Positions 1 through 10,375 of a stretch of 64,000 bases of DNA are shown here, piece by piece. This DNA is from Alviniconcha marisindica. Lineage: Eukaryota; Mollusca; Gastropoda; Provannidae. The translations under genes and the position numbers were made by a program. Under the pieces are notes generated by a model that was given only the letters and a program-made list of their open reading frames with translations, had not been told where the DNA came from and ran no database searches. The stretch's first letter is position 1; the number at the start of each line of letters is the position of its first letter. Location: assembly GCA_018857735.1 (NCBI GenBank), contig JABMCL010002744.1, positions 1-64,000 of the forward strand, written 5' to 3'.

Positions 1-78
1 TTATTCTGACCTCCTTTTGGCTATAGAGAGAGAACCCTTGCTGGATCTGGAGTCTCAGCAGAGGTTGAAAACCTCTTT
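1..78. other. Window edge, no gene recognised
   Basis: Short non-coding edge upstream of the first repeat. Nothing recognisable. Confidence 0.4.
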
Positions 79-215
79 CTTCATCCGTATAGTGTTCAGC
101 TTCAACAGTTTGAAGACTCTGACACCTTTGCTACGTGCTGGGTTATTTGGGTGTTTCCGTAATCCGCCGAACCCTGAAATGAACTACAGGATCTTTAACG
201 TGCGTATGTGGTCTT
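79..215 (+). repeat. Interspersed repeat family C, copy 1
   Basis: About 135 bases matching a second copy at 60.54-60.70 kb. Shared landmarks in order are CTCTGACAC, GGGTTATTT, a TTTCC block, GAACTACAGGATCTTTAA-like sequence and GTGCGTATGTG. There is no open frame and no tRNA promoter. The class of element is unknown. Confidence 0.6.
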
Positions 216-305
216 CAGTTCAATGTTGCTTTCCGTCGACAGTGACCATAAGGACTATTAGGGACGGGGAGCCAAGGGACACCTCGACTTTCACACAGTT
301 CCTGA
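190..305 (-). mobile_element. Retroposon family B, partial copy
   Basis: Reversed B element: GACGGGGAGCC, CACCTCGACTTTCACACAG and CCTGAGCTC on the plus strand. The first tail module (CCATAAGGACTATTAGGGAC on the plus strand) is present. It is one of at least six B fragments in the first 1.1 kb. Confidence 0.75.
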
Positions 306-336
306 GCTCATGACTGGTCTTTCTTCTTTCTTTCAT

Positions 337-427
337 GCTGCTTTACGTCCACAGAAATAATAAGGCTTATCAGGGACGGGGAGCCCAGGACGGCCACCTC
401 GACTTTCACACAGCTCCTGAACTCTGA
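337..427 (-). mobile_element. Retroposon family B, partial copy
   Basis: Reversed B body (GCCCAGGACGGCCACCTCGA) with the shared hairpin tail module (ACGTCCACAGAAATAATAAG on the plus strand). Confidence 0.75.
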
Positions 428-455
428 CCACGCGTGAGCTCTGTAGTCTTCTTTT

Positions 456-516
456 TAAGTCAATAAACATGGTGCTTAACGTCCACAGAAACCATAAGGC
501 TTATTAGGGACGGGCC
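456..516 (-). mobile_element. Solo tail module (family A tail) with TSD
   Basis: A 61-base insertion containing only the SINE A 3' tail, reading ATGGTGCTTAACGTCCACAG on the plus strand. The perfect 10-bp direct repeat GTCTTCTTTT flanks it at 446-455 and 517-526. This fits an extremely 5'-truncated retroposition. Confidence 0.8.
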
Positions 517-664
517 GTCTTCTTTTCACGTGCGTAATATAATTTATACACATACGGGTGACCTAGGTTTACAGTCTCATCCAAAGGACTTGTGTACAGT
601 CTGCCCTGAATTGGACTCCACAGACATCTCGGGGTGGCAGCGAGGCTAGTACGTAGCTAGTACG

Positions 665-690
665 CGTTTCACTCCCCCCCCCCCCCCTTC
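665..690. repeat. Poly-C tract
   Basis: A C homopolymer of about 17 bases just before a reversed B copy. Confidence 0.9.
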
Positions 691-699
691 CGTTTGAGT

Positions 700-785
700 G
701 CTACTTTACGTCCTCAGAAACCATCAGGCTTATCAGGCTTATCAGGGACGGCCACCTCGACTTTCACACAGCTCCTGAGCTCTGA
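700..785 (-). mobile_element. Retroposon family B, partial copy
   Basis: Reversed B fragment with tail module and body. A small duplication of GGCTTATCA lies in the inner hairpin. Confidence 0.7.
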
Positions 786-805
786 TCAGGCGTTGGTTGA
801 GTGTT

Positions 806-880
806 GCTTTACGTCCACAGAAACCATAGGTTTATTAGGGACGGGAGCCCAGGACGGCCACCTCCACTTTCACACATGAT
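806..880 (-). mobile_element. Retroposon family B, partial copy
   Basis: Reversed B fragment: GTTGCTTTACGTCCACAGAA, then GGACGGCCACCTC. The far end is truncated at CACACA. Confidence 0.7.
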
Positions 881-1046
881 GATGATGAAATGATGCTTTA
901 TGTCCTCAGATGTCAGTTGACATATTAGGGACAAGTTGTGACCAACGCCGAAGCACGGTGCAATAAATCTTTACGTCCACGGAAACCAGAAGGCTCGTTA
1001 GGACGGACAGTCCAGGACGTCCACCTCGACTCTCACACAGCTCCTG
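881..1046 (-). mobile_element. Retroposon family B, near full-length, two tail modules
   Basis: It starts on the plus strand with a (GAT)n tail, then the second module (GTCCTCAGATGTCAGTTGAC, reversed), then the first module (ACGTCCACGGAAACCAGAAG) and the CACCTCGACTCTCACACAG body. This is the typical two-module B order. Confidence 0.75.
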
Positions 1047-1177
1047 AACCATGACTTTCACACAGCTCCTGAGCAGTTCTTTATAAGGACGTTCAAGTTC
1101 ATTGTTGCTTTACGTCCACAGAGACCCAGCTCCTGGCGGAGCTACGAACATTGTCTTTGTGACTCTGTTCTGCATAG

Positions 1178-1315
1178 GCAGTTGGGACAGCAATTGCGTG
1201 GTGCGATGGTCGCTGCGCAATGCCGGACGGACACTGCCTTAACATCCCGTTGTTCTGGCGGCGGTCCACGGCAGCCTTGGTCTTCCGGGTTGGCGCCTGT
1301 TTCGAGGTCTCACTC
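1178..1315 (+). repeat. Interspersed repeat family G, copy 1
   Basis: It matches 17756-17890: GACAGCAATTGCG, GCGCAATG, GACACTGCCTTAACAT, GTTCTGGCGGCGGTCCACGG and TTCCGGGTTGGCGCCTG. Its tail region is degraded (CATCCCTATAGGCCTTCTCGC) and runs into a reversed B fragment near 1375-1420. Confidence 0.65.
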
Positions 1316-1374
1316 TTCTGTCCCACCTTTCCCACTCGTCCCCATCCCTATAGGCCTTCTCGCAGCAAAAAAAC

Positions 1375-1422
1375 TCAAGGACGGCCACCTCGACTTTCAC
1401 ACAGCTCCTGAGCTCTGACCAG
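1375..1422 (-). mobile_element. Retroposon family B fragment
   Basis: GGACGGCCACCTCGACTTTC followed by CACAGCTCCTGAGCTCTGAC on the plus strand, which is the 5' end of B in reverse. Confidence 0.7.
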
Positions 1423-1811
1423 GCGTGATGATGTGGGGTTTAATGTCTCAGATGTCGGGCTGACCTAGTAAGGACAAAGATGTCCCTGACCAGGCTCAAT
1501 CGTGTTGAAGTTTATGGCTTTCAGGAGGATGAGCGCCCTCGCTCTGCGCCACCGACTCACCTTGATTTCCGCACCCGCGAGGTACGCGCCCCCCAGCGGG
1601 GTAGTACTTAACCACGGTAAACCGCGGGGTGTGCTGATTTATCAGAGAGTAAGCGACAGTATAGGCCGTGAGTGTTTGACTCTGTCGCTGCCACTCCCGT
1701 GACAGATGTGGCTTTAAAGAGGGAGCGAGCACGAGAGGGTTGCGGCAGGTGTAGCCATTGTACCGGGTGTCCTTTTGCCGGGTCGGAGAGCTGGCGCTCG
1801 ATCCGCTGACG
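1423..1811. other. Non-coding stretch, nothing recognised
   Basis: Apart from a short reversed B second-module remnant near 1440-1470 (TAATGTCTCAGATGTC), I see no gene or repeat family here. Confidence 0.4.
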
Positions 1812-1880
1812 ACGGAGAGTTCGTTCGTTGGACTCGTTTCATATGACAGGTACTGGTGGGAACCGAGATCCCTGGACTTG
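1812..1880 (-). mobile_element. SINE A2 3'-end fragment
   Basis: GACTCGTTTCATATGACAGG followed by TACTGGTGGGAACCGAGATC matches the 3' end of A2 at 30.23 and 59.97 kb. A purine microsatellite begins at the same internal point as in those copies. Confidence 0.55.
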
Positions 1881-1924
1881 GGGGGGGGGAGAGAGAGAGG
1901 GAGGGAGGGAGGGAGGGAGGGAGG

Positions 1925-1980
<56 letters not shown>
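1880..1980. repeat. Poly-G/(GGGA)n/(GA)n array
   Basis: A G-run grades into (GGGA)n and then about 25 GA units. It lies between an A2 fragment and a reversed J element. Confidence 0.95.
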
Positions 1981-1983
<3 letters not shown>

Positions 1984-2083
1984 CGAAAATTTTATTTTGC
2001 AAGGATTGTAGTTTAGGTTCAGTCAAAAACCGGTCTAACAACTAGTCCTTGCTAAGCTACTAATGAACAGATATCAAATTACA
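1981..2083 (-). mobile_element. Element J 3' end next to (GA)n
   Basis: The reverse strand carries CTAAACTACAATCCTTGCAA then AATAAAATTTTCGAAG, a polyadenylation-like signal, and then a (TC)n tail. Homologous copies lie at 18.4 and 62.3-62.5 kb, all abutting GA/CT arrays. Confidence 0.65.
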
Positions 2084-2285
2084 GGCATTATTTATATACA
2101 TATAGGCATGAATGAGTGAGTGAACGTTATACATGAGAATTTCCACACAAAACATAGCGTGCTCACAGCGCCAGATGAACACATGCCATACGTACATCAT
2201 TCAGTTACATATTATGAGCATACGATGAGCATATTGTGAACAAATGAAGCAGCAGAACGTCTGATCAGTTCATATGACTAGTATC

Positions 2286-3240
<955 letters not shown>

Positions 3241-3246
3241 GTTCAG

Positions 3247-3450
3247 TCAGAGAGAGAGAGAGACAGAGACAGAGGGAAGGAGGGAGAGAGGGATGGAGGG
3301 AGGAAGAGGAGAGAGAGGGAGAGAGGGAGGGACGGAGAGAGAGAGAGAGAAGAGAGGGAGGGAAGGAGGGAGGGAGGGAGAGAGAGGGAGGGAGGGAGGG
3401 AGACAGCGACAGAGAGAGACAGACGCAGAGAGACAGACAGAGAGACAGAT
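3247..3450. repeat. Purine-rich GA/GGGA tract
   Basis: About 200 bases of almost pure purine on the plus strand with interleaved GAGA and GGGA units. Confidence 0.9.
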
Positions 3451-3508
3451 ATTTGGGGTTGCTTGTGGTCGGACGGACAATTCAATAACTGACAAATCTA
3501 TTCGGTTA

Positions 3509-3511
<3 letters not shown>

Positions 3512-3601
<90 letters not shown>
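3512..3601. repeat. (CT)n microsatellite
   Basis: About 45 uninterrupted CT units, opposite in strand sense to the purine tract 60 bases upstream. Confidence 0.97.
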
Positions 3602-3604
<3 letters not shown>

Positions 3605-4290
3605 AATAATGCCGTTGGAAAGGGGTTGGTTTGAGAGAGGAGGGTGGAGAGGTTGGGTGAAAGAGGGTGGGCGGAATCCCATGACAGTGAACAAATACGT
3701 CTACTTTCCCGTCCACCAAACGAACCACAGGACTGATTAGTGTCTTTTTAACGCCCTTTCAACTGCTAGTGACCTACGCAGTTGAAACGGCGTCAAAGAA
3801 ACAGTGCTTCCCTAAAAGTTGAAGACTTCGGAAAAGACTTCAGAAAAAAAGCGGAGGTGACTGTGGAACTGGTGGAAGCAACAGGCGCAGAATGAGGATT
3901 TATGGGAGTCTCGTACCGAAACCTTGAGTCATTCGATTCTCCGGCCATTTCTGGCCCGACAGACAGACGGATTGGTCTGCGAGGAAAAGAATAAGGACGC
4001 GCCACCAGCGCCCATTCCCACAAGACCGTCAGTCCCAAATCTGTCCATTGCAATTTTCCCCATCTGTGCCTAAGCCATTATTTCCCGCCCCCCATTAGCT
4101 GGCTGCAGAGGAGGCGCTGGCGATGGTGTGACCATCGGTGTGTGGGAAGAGTGGGAACCAAATTGCTGCGACAGTGACAACAGGATGCAGCCAGTCACTC
4201 CGGCAACTTTGTGGTCAAGGTCACCTTTGCACGCACGTTACAAGTGTCTATGATCGCAAGATGACAACCATTGTTCGCAGTAGTTAAATA
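3602..4290. other. Unique non-coding stretch
   Basis: Nothing recognised between the (CT)n array and the next poly-C run. Confidence 0.4.
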
Positions 4291-4291
4291 G

Positions 4292-4337
4292 CCCCCCCCC
4301 CCCCCCCCCCCCCCACCACCACCACCACCACCACCAC
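4292..4337. repeat. Poly-C then (ACC)n
   Basis: About 23 C followed by about 8 ACC units. Confidence 0.95.
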
Positions 4338-4632
4338 TCCCCCGACCAAAACAACTGATAAATAAATAAATATAATTAAAAACAACAACATTACTACGGA
4401 TAAAGTAAACATGCGAATACTTTTTAATAGCCCACTAGCGTCTGTGAGTGAGTATGAGTGTGAGAGTGAGTGTGTGTGTGCAAAAGGTTCTGATCATCTC
4501 GCCATGTCGTCTGGATGGATGATATAAATAAATCCCCCACCTCCCCAAGCTGACGCCATGTGTAAAGAATTTGAAACAACTCAAATTATGGAGAAGGGCT
4601 TGTCTGTCTGTTTCTCAGTCTCTGTCTGTCTG

Positions 4633-4650
4633 CCCCCCCCCCCCAACCCC

Positions 4651-4699
<49 letters not shown>

Positions 4700-4863
4700 G
4701 TGTGTATGCATATGGGAGGTTTGTGTGTGTGTATCGTGTGCATGAGTGTGTGTGTGTGTGGCTGCGCGTGCGTGCGTGCGTGTGTGTGCGTGCGTGCGTG
4801 CGTGCGTGCGTGTGTATGTTTGTGTGTGTGTGCGTGCGTGCGTGCGTGCGAGTATGTGTGTGG

Positions 4864-4914
<51 letters not shown>

Positions 4915-4936
4915 AGATGAGAGAGAGAGAGAGGAG

Positions 4937-4990
<54 letters not shown>
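4633..4990. repeat. Compound (GT)n/(GTGC)n/(GA)n array
   Basis: Poly-C, long GT blocks separated by GCGTGCGT runs, then about 35 GA units. Long frames here are pure Cys-Val or His-Thr translations. Confidence 0.97.
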
Positions 4991-4992
<2 letters not shown>

Positions 4993-5314
4993 TGCGTGCG
5001 TGCGTGTATGCGTGCACGCATGCATCCCCGTGTATGCATAATATTTCAGAAGGGGGAAGTAGAACAATCCAAGTTTAAGCAGACATCGAGCTACATTTCG
5101 TCACGTCGGCAAAAGCGTGTTTCCGGGGGAATTCCGCCGGAGCACTGCGCCCGAGCGACAAGTCAACAATGCCATCAATTACAAAACAATGTATCTCCTC
5201 CCCTAAGGCACGCGCTGATGCTGTCACGGCGCCGTAAAATGACAACGCTCATTTCTGGGTCACGGTTCTCTTCAAAAGAAGAGGCACACCGCCGTGACCA
5301 AGATGGGAGTTAAT

Positions 5315-5368
5315 AGGACAATTATAAGCCTTATGGTTTCTCTGGACGTAAAGCACTACGAAAGAAGA
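5315..5368 (+). mobile_element. Solo tail module with TSD
   Basis: A 54-base insert with the inner hairpin TAAGCCTTATGGTTT and CTGGACGTAAAGCAC. The 7-bp repeat AGTTAAT flanks it at 5308-5314 and 5369-5375. Confidence 0.65.
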
Positions 5369-5536
5369 AGTTAATGTAAGCCAGCCACCCAACTGGATCA
5401 GCTATTACGTTACGTGTCCCCTAGGTAAAACAACCACAACCTTACGTCATGAAAATTTCTCATTGCTATTTATGACACCCCATCTCGTAAGAGCTTGAAG
5501 CGCATACATTAAAGTCCCCGAGGTCGGCATGGACTT

Positions 5537-5593
5537 GCCACCCGTCCCTAATAAGCCTTGTGGATTCTGTGCACCATGTTTACTTACTTCATG
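5537..5593 (+). mobile_element. SINE A tail fragment
   Basis: CCCGTCCCTAATAAGCCTTG, then a deletion of the GGACGTTAAG box, then CACCATGTTTACTTACTTC. Flanking CATGGA on both sides is a weak target-duplication candidate. Confidence 0.6.
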
Positions 5594-5898
5594 GAGCTAC
5601 CCGAGAGGCGGGAAACACTGCACTTCCATGTACGCCGGTATGTACAGGAGTGGGGGAAACGGCTGCACACGTTACTGTTTTCACCCAATGTTGGGTGAAC
5701 TTTAGGGGTTTTTCGTTGAGGAACGCTAATAAACAATGGCAAGCATCCCAATCAGCAGCAGTACTGGGTTCAGCTGTCACGACTGGTACTTGCCACTTTC
5801 CAATCGCTTCCAGTCCTTCATCCTTGACAGCGAACACCTGCTCCAGCACTGCCCCTTCCACCATACGTCAAGACACGTGGACATTGTATGTGTACGTC

Positions 5899-6095
5899 CC
5901 TGTCAAGACGTGCAGCTTGGTTATGTATATGTAGGCCCATGTCAAGACGTGCAGCTTGGTCATGTATATATATGTAGGCCCATGTGAAGACGTGCAGCTT
6001 GGTCATGTATATATGTAGGCCCATGTCAAGACGTGCAGCTTGGTCATGTATATATGTACGTCCCTGTCAAGACGTGCAGCTTGGTCAGACAAGGC
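5899..6095. repeat. Minisatellite, 39-43 bp unit, 5 copies
   Basis: The unit is TGTCAAGACGTGCAGCTTGG, then TCATGTATATATGTAGGCCCA. Units start at 5901, 5940, 5983, 6024 and 6065. Length varies with TA dinucleotide slippage. Confidence 0.9.
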
Positions 6096-6282
6096 GTCTC
6101 TCGAGGAACAAGCTGTACGTCAATCTGCACGTCAATCCAGAGACACTACACTACACTTGCTGTGGTATCTCTGTCAGTCTTACGCTGTGATATATCTCTA
6201 GTCAATCTTACAGCCTAGGAACACACGGCAGCGTTCATGAGGGCTGCTGGGGTCTTCGTCTGACGAGTGGACGAAGAAGGAT

Positions 6283-6403
6283 TTGTCGAATCTAGATCCT
6301 TCTGCTTACCAGCCTAACGCCTTGAGTGGACGAAGGATTCGTCGAACCGAGATCCTTCTGCTTACCAGCCTAACGCCTTACCACTGGGCCAAACCGGCTC
6401 ACA
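6283..6403 (-). mobile_element. SINE A head fragment with a 56-bp duplication
   Basis: The tRNA-like head in reverse (CTTACCAGCCTAACGCCTTA, then CCACTGGGCCAAACCGGCTC). The segment GTCGAACCGAGATCCTTCTG to GCCTAACGCCTT is duplicated in tandem. Confidence 0.7.
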
Positions 6404-6930
6404 AACTATCGTGCGGACGGCCTCGCTCGCCGGTCCTACAGGGGTTTGGAGCCTTGACGTATAGCTGCCAGCATCAAGTTATTAGTCCGGTGGGTAGTAA
6501 ATAACCCGGCGGCTCTGGAGGAGGTAGATGGGATGGATGACCTCTCTTTGACACAGGAAAACCACCGCCAGAGGTCGCAGCAGGTCAGCACGTCACAGCT
6601 CTCCGGTCCGCTCGGGGTGTGACCATCAATAAAGTGTAGAGATGACCGCTTCGCTGGAATCTCGGTGACCATCAGCTGGCAGCGCGATATGATGCTATCT
6701 CCACTGACCTCTGACTAAATCCATGCTCCACGCCACTGCTGTTGCCAGCATACGAAATGAGCAAGTGTTGTATAATGTTAGTAGGTTACAGTGTGAATGT
6801 AGGTTCAGGTCATTTTGCACTGGGTCCCGTTGTATTTCAGATTCATTCGAAATAGCACGTAGAGTATGGTGATTAAATATCTTCTCACGCAAATCCCCCC
6901 CCTACCCTTCCTGCTTCTCTATGCGTGCTA
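6404..6930. other. Unique non-coding stretch
   Basis: No gene or known repeat recognised. Confidence 0.4.
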
Positions 6931-6936
6931 CATAAG

Positions 6937-6955
6937 TGTGTGTGTGTGTGTGTGT

Positions 6956-7011
<56 letters not shown>

Positions 7012-7026
7012 AGCTCACGCGCATTT

Positions 7027-7073
<47 letters not shown>

Positions 7074-7090
7074 CGCGCGGGCGGGCGCGT
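6937..7090. repeat. (GT)n with (GC)n blocks
   Basis: Two GT arrays, each ending in GCGCGCGC, so each is potentially Z-DNA forming. Confidence 0.95.
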
Positions 7091-7380
7091 GCAGAATGGG
7101 AGAAACCTGACATTACACAAATAATCAAGCAACGCGGCAAAATTGAGACACCTGACCTTACACGAAATAACCAAGTTGTGCACGTGCCGAAACTGAGACA
7201 CCTGACCTTACACGAAACAAACAGGTCGTGCCTGCGCCAAGAGAGAGAAACCTGCCATCACACCAGAGAGAGAAAGAATTGATCCTTCTCTGCCGCAGGT
7301 TGTTCAACGCCAATGGCATGCGACTGAACGTCACCATGTGATCAGCACTCTCACAACCGTCTCACTCCGCCGCAGCCCAA

Positions 7381-7800
7381 TTCGCACCACAACAACACTA
7401 CAGTTCACGTCTAGACCATAAGGGCTTTAGGGCTTCAGGCCCACAATCAATTCGCACCACAACAACACTGCAGTTCACGTCTAGACCATAAGGGCTTTAG
7501 GGCTTCAGGCCCACAATCAATTCGCACCACAACAACACTACAGTTCACGTCTAGACCATAAGGGCTTTAGGGCTTCAGGCCCACAATCAATTCGCACCAC
7601 AACAACACTACAGTTCACGTCTAGACCATAAGGGCTTTAGGGCTTCAGGCCCACAATCAATTCGCACCACAACAACACTACAGTTCACGTCTAGACCATA
7701 AGGGCTTTAGGGCTTCAGGCCCACAATCAATTCGCACCACAACAACACTGCAGTTCACGTCTAGACCATAAGGGCTTTAGGGCTTCAGGCCCACAATCAT
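7381..7800. repeat. Minisatellite, exactly 70-bp unit, 6 copies
   Basis: Unit landmarks are TTCGCACCACAACAACACTA, CAGTTCACGTCTAGACCATA, AGGGCTTTAGGGCTTCAGG and CCCACAATCAA. Units start at 7381, 7451, 7521, 7591, 7661 and 7731. Copies differ by about one base (CTACAG versus CTGCAG), so the array is recent or homogenised. A B element has inserted at its last unit. Confidence 0.97.
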
Positions 7801-7969
7801 AGTTCAGGAGCTGTGTGAGAGTCGAGGTGGCCGTCCTGGGCTGTCCGTCCTAACGAGCCTACTGGTTTCCGTGGACGTAAAGCTATATTGAACCATGTTT
7901 CGGCATTGGTCTCAGCTTGTCCCTAATATGTCAACTGACATCTGAGGACATTAAGCAACACTGCCTACC
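7801..7969 (+). mobile_element. Retroposon family B, full-length, 15-bp TSD
   Basis: Body AGTTCAGGAGCTGTGTGAGA, then GTCGAGGTGGCCGTCCTGGG. Module 1 is GTCC..GAGCC..GGTTT..GGACGTAAAGC. Module 2 is GTCCCTAATATGTCAACTGA to GAGGACATTAAGC, followed by a CTACC tail. The perfect repeat CAGGCCCACAATCAT lies at 7786-7800 and 7970-7984. There is no tRNA-type promoter and no open frame. Confidence 0.9.
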
Positions 7970-8039
7970 CAGGCCCACAATCATTTCCGCCCAGAGGATG
8001 TAACGCACTGATTAATCCACTCTGACAGCCATCGTACCT

Positions 8040-8060
8040 CCCCCCCCCCCCCCCCCCCCC
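8040..8060. repeat. Poly-C tract
   Basis: About 23 consecutive C. Confidence 0.95.
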
Positions 8061-9155
8061 AAATACACACACACAATTATATATATTAAAAAATAAAATA
8101 AAATAAAACACACGAAGCCGTCTCTATCACCTTGTCCGCAAAGTGCAGCTCTCTTGTCAGCGACTGAAATCTTTTCACAAACAAGATCTTCGCAGCACAA
8201 TCACACCCCCCGAGAAAGGACTGAAACCCCGAGATAAATAAAAAGTCCCCACTAAAAAAAAAGAGATGAAAAAGAAGAAGAAGAAGAAAACGCATTATGA
8301 CAAGGCCCCTGTAGCTAAGTGCTCATTATTCATAGTCGACTTCGTCTCCAACCACTTCCGGTGATTTCCCGGGATTCAACCCTCGCGGGCCGATGGTGAC
8401 TAGGTACAGCGGAAAATGAAGCGAAGCAATTACAGTAAACCCGTAATGATAGGGACGGAGGGGAGAAGGGGCCCAAATCGCGGAATAACATGTTATAGCT
8501 CGGCCGAATAAAGACACTTTTTTCCTTCTCTACCCCCTCGCCCCCCTCCCCTTCCCTTTTCTCTCCCGCAGACCGCAATAACTTGTGGTGGCTAGCAATC
8601 CATCATTCACGGTCCTCTGTCCTGGCATGTCGGCAGCCAACGGACTGTGACGGCGTCATCGCAGCCGAGTCGAGTCGCCTTGCTCACTCGAGCGAAGCCT
8701 ACAAGGATCTTCGGCTTTTCTTTCTTCTCGCGTCGCCTGAAAGGCACGAGGGGGGCTAAATCAGGGGCCGTAGGTAGCAGCGGTTACGGTCAATCCCGGC
8801 CGTTAGACAGCGCCAAAAACCTTTCAAGGGGGGACTCTTGGAGCCGCTGAGCTCCCATGGTCTGCCGAGCAATTAGCCTGATGTGTCTGGGCGGATGTCG
8901 TGACAGCTGACTTGACCGCTGGCCCACCGCGCGCCTCCAGCCTGCACGGCCACTTGGTTGGCGTGGACTGATTACCGCCAGCGACTTTCAGCTGCCCAGT
9001 CTGTTAAATTACCACCCACTCGGCCAATGGTCAGTAATTGCACAAAGAAAGGGCAGGGCCAAACTACTTTACTGAGAGTCCAGCGAGAAAACCCACCACC
9101 ACAGCCACCAGCAAGCTACATGGTGTTTGTTATTAGAGGTCGTAGACACACTTTA
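8061..9155. other. Unique non-coding stretch
   Basis: No gene recognised. Frames are short and unrelated to any family I know. There is a small AAGAAG patch near 8270. Confidence 0.4.
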
Positions 9156-9157
9156 GA

Positions 9158-9320
9158 GCTCAGGAGCTGCGTGAAAGTCGAGGTGGCCGTCCAGGGCTCC
9201 CGTCCCTAATAAGCCTTACGGTTTCTGTGGACGTAAAGCAACACTCAACCATGCTTAGGCATTGGTCACAGTTTGTCCCTAACATGTCAACTGACATCCG
9301 AGGACATGAAGCTCTGTCAT
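9158..9320 (+). mobile_element. Retroposon family B, near full-length
   Basis: GAGCTCAGGAGCTGCGTGAA body, module 1 with TAAGCCTTACGGTTT, module 2 with ATGTCAACTGACAT, and a TCATCATCAT tail. Confidence 0.85.
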
Positions 9321-9338
9321 CATCATAGAAGAGTCCCG

Positions 9339-9433
9339 AGCTCAGGAGCTGTGTGAATGTCGAGGTGGTCGTCCAGGGCTCCCCGTCCCTAATAGTCCTT
9401 GTGGTCTCTGTGGACGTAAAGCAACACTGAAAC
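9339..9433 (+). mobile_element. Retroposon family B, one-module copy
   Basis: Body plus module 1 only (CTAATAGTCCTTGTGGTCTC then TGTGGACGTAAAGCAACAC). Confidence 0.8.
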
Positions 9434-9446
9434 TCTATCTCTCAGA

Positions 9447-9563
9447 TCTCAGGAGCTGTGTGAAAGTCGAGGTGGCCGTCTGCGCCTCCCCTCCCCCCCC
9501 CCCCCCCCCCCCTCCCGTCTCTAATAGTCCTTATGGTCTCTGTGGACGTAAAGCAACACTGAA
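9447..9563 (+). mobile_element. Retroposon family B, one-module copy with poly-C expansion
   Basis: A third head-to-tail B copy. The CCCC before GTC of the tail module has expanded to a run of about 20 C. Confidence 0.8.
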
Positions 9564-9907
9564 CGTGAACTAGAAGAGCCATATTGCAAGCAGCGCACGT
9601 GAACACTGAGCAAAGAAAGAAAACAGTCGTATTCGGGTTTGGGCGACATCTACACGGAAGACCCCTACGCCCGGAACCATGCTATGAATCACATCGGAGC
9701 CGCCTCCCTCCCCAGGCAACAGTACCGGACAACGCGGCGACCAGTCGTGTGAAGCGAGTCATGCAGCGGCCCAAAGAGATCAAACAGACGGACGACCCCT
9801 GGACCGCAAAGCGTTTCTCCTACGTGTGTGAAAAGAACAGCAGGACCTGGACAAAAGAACGCTCCAAGACCAGCACAGGAGCAGCAGAGCTGAGACTGAA
9901 GTTCAAG

Positions 9908-10003
9908 TTCAGTGTTGGTTTCACGTCCACAGAGACCGTAAGGACTATTAGGGACGGGGAGCCCAGGACGGCCACCTCGACTTTCACACAGCTCCTGAGC
10001 TCT
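9908..10003 (-). mobile_element. Retroposon family B, one-module copy
   Basis: Reversed B: ACGTCCACAGAGACCGTAAG, GGGACGGGGAGCCCAGGACG, ending CTCCTGAGCTCTG. It is paired with the next copy, and GAGACTGAA lies between and beside them. Confidence 0.8.
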
Positions 10004-10017
10004 GTGAGACTGAATTC

Positions 10018-10119
10018 GAGTTCAGTGTCGGTTTACGTCCACAGAGGTCATGAAGGACTATTAAGGACGGGAAGCCCAGGACGGCCACCTCGACTTTCAC
10101 ACAGCTCCTGAGCTCTGGG
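10018..10119 (-). mobile_element. Retroposon family B, one-module copy
   Basis: Tandem partner of the preceding copy in the same orientation. Confidence 0.8.
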
Positions 10120-10278
10120 AGACTGAGGAAACTACGGCCACCCTACAGTTATACGAGCGTTCAGGCCAGTTACAGCAGACCTGGATACAGGGATACCCGT
10201 ATTGCAATAAAGGAACAGTATGTTGAACTGGACAAAAGGACACCCGTATAAAGGACAAAAGCAACTGCGGACCACACA

Positions 10279-10375
10279 GAGCTCAGGAGCCGTGTGAAAG
10301 TCTAGGTGGCCGTCCTGAGCTCCCCGTCCCTAACAGTGCTTATGGTCTCTGTGGACGTAAAGCAACTCTGCAGAC
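10279..10375 (+). mobile_element. Retroposon family B, one-module copy
   Basis: GAGCTCAGGAGCCGTGTGAA body and CTAACAGTGCTTATGGTCTC module, in the opposite orientation to the pair at 9.9-10.1 kb. Confidence 0.8.

Noticed and set aside
4558..5067. Several overlapping frames of 120-156 codons on both strands
   Set aside because: Pure microsatellite translation in every frame, with no family resemblance.
7381..7800. CRISPR-like regular repeats (also 37247-37596 and 44900-45225)
   Set aside because: Units are directly contiguous with no unique spacers, and the DNA is eukaryotic with a spliced exon; these are tandem minisatellites.
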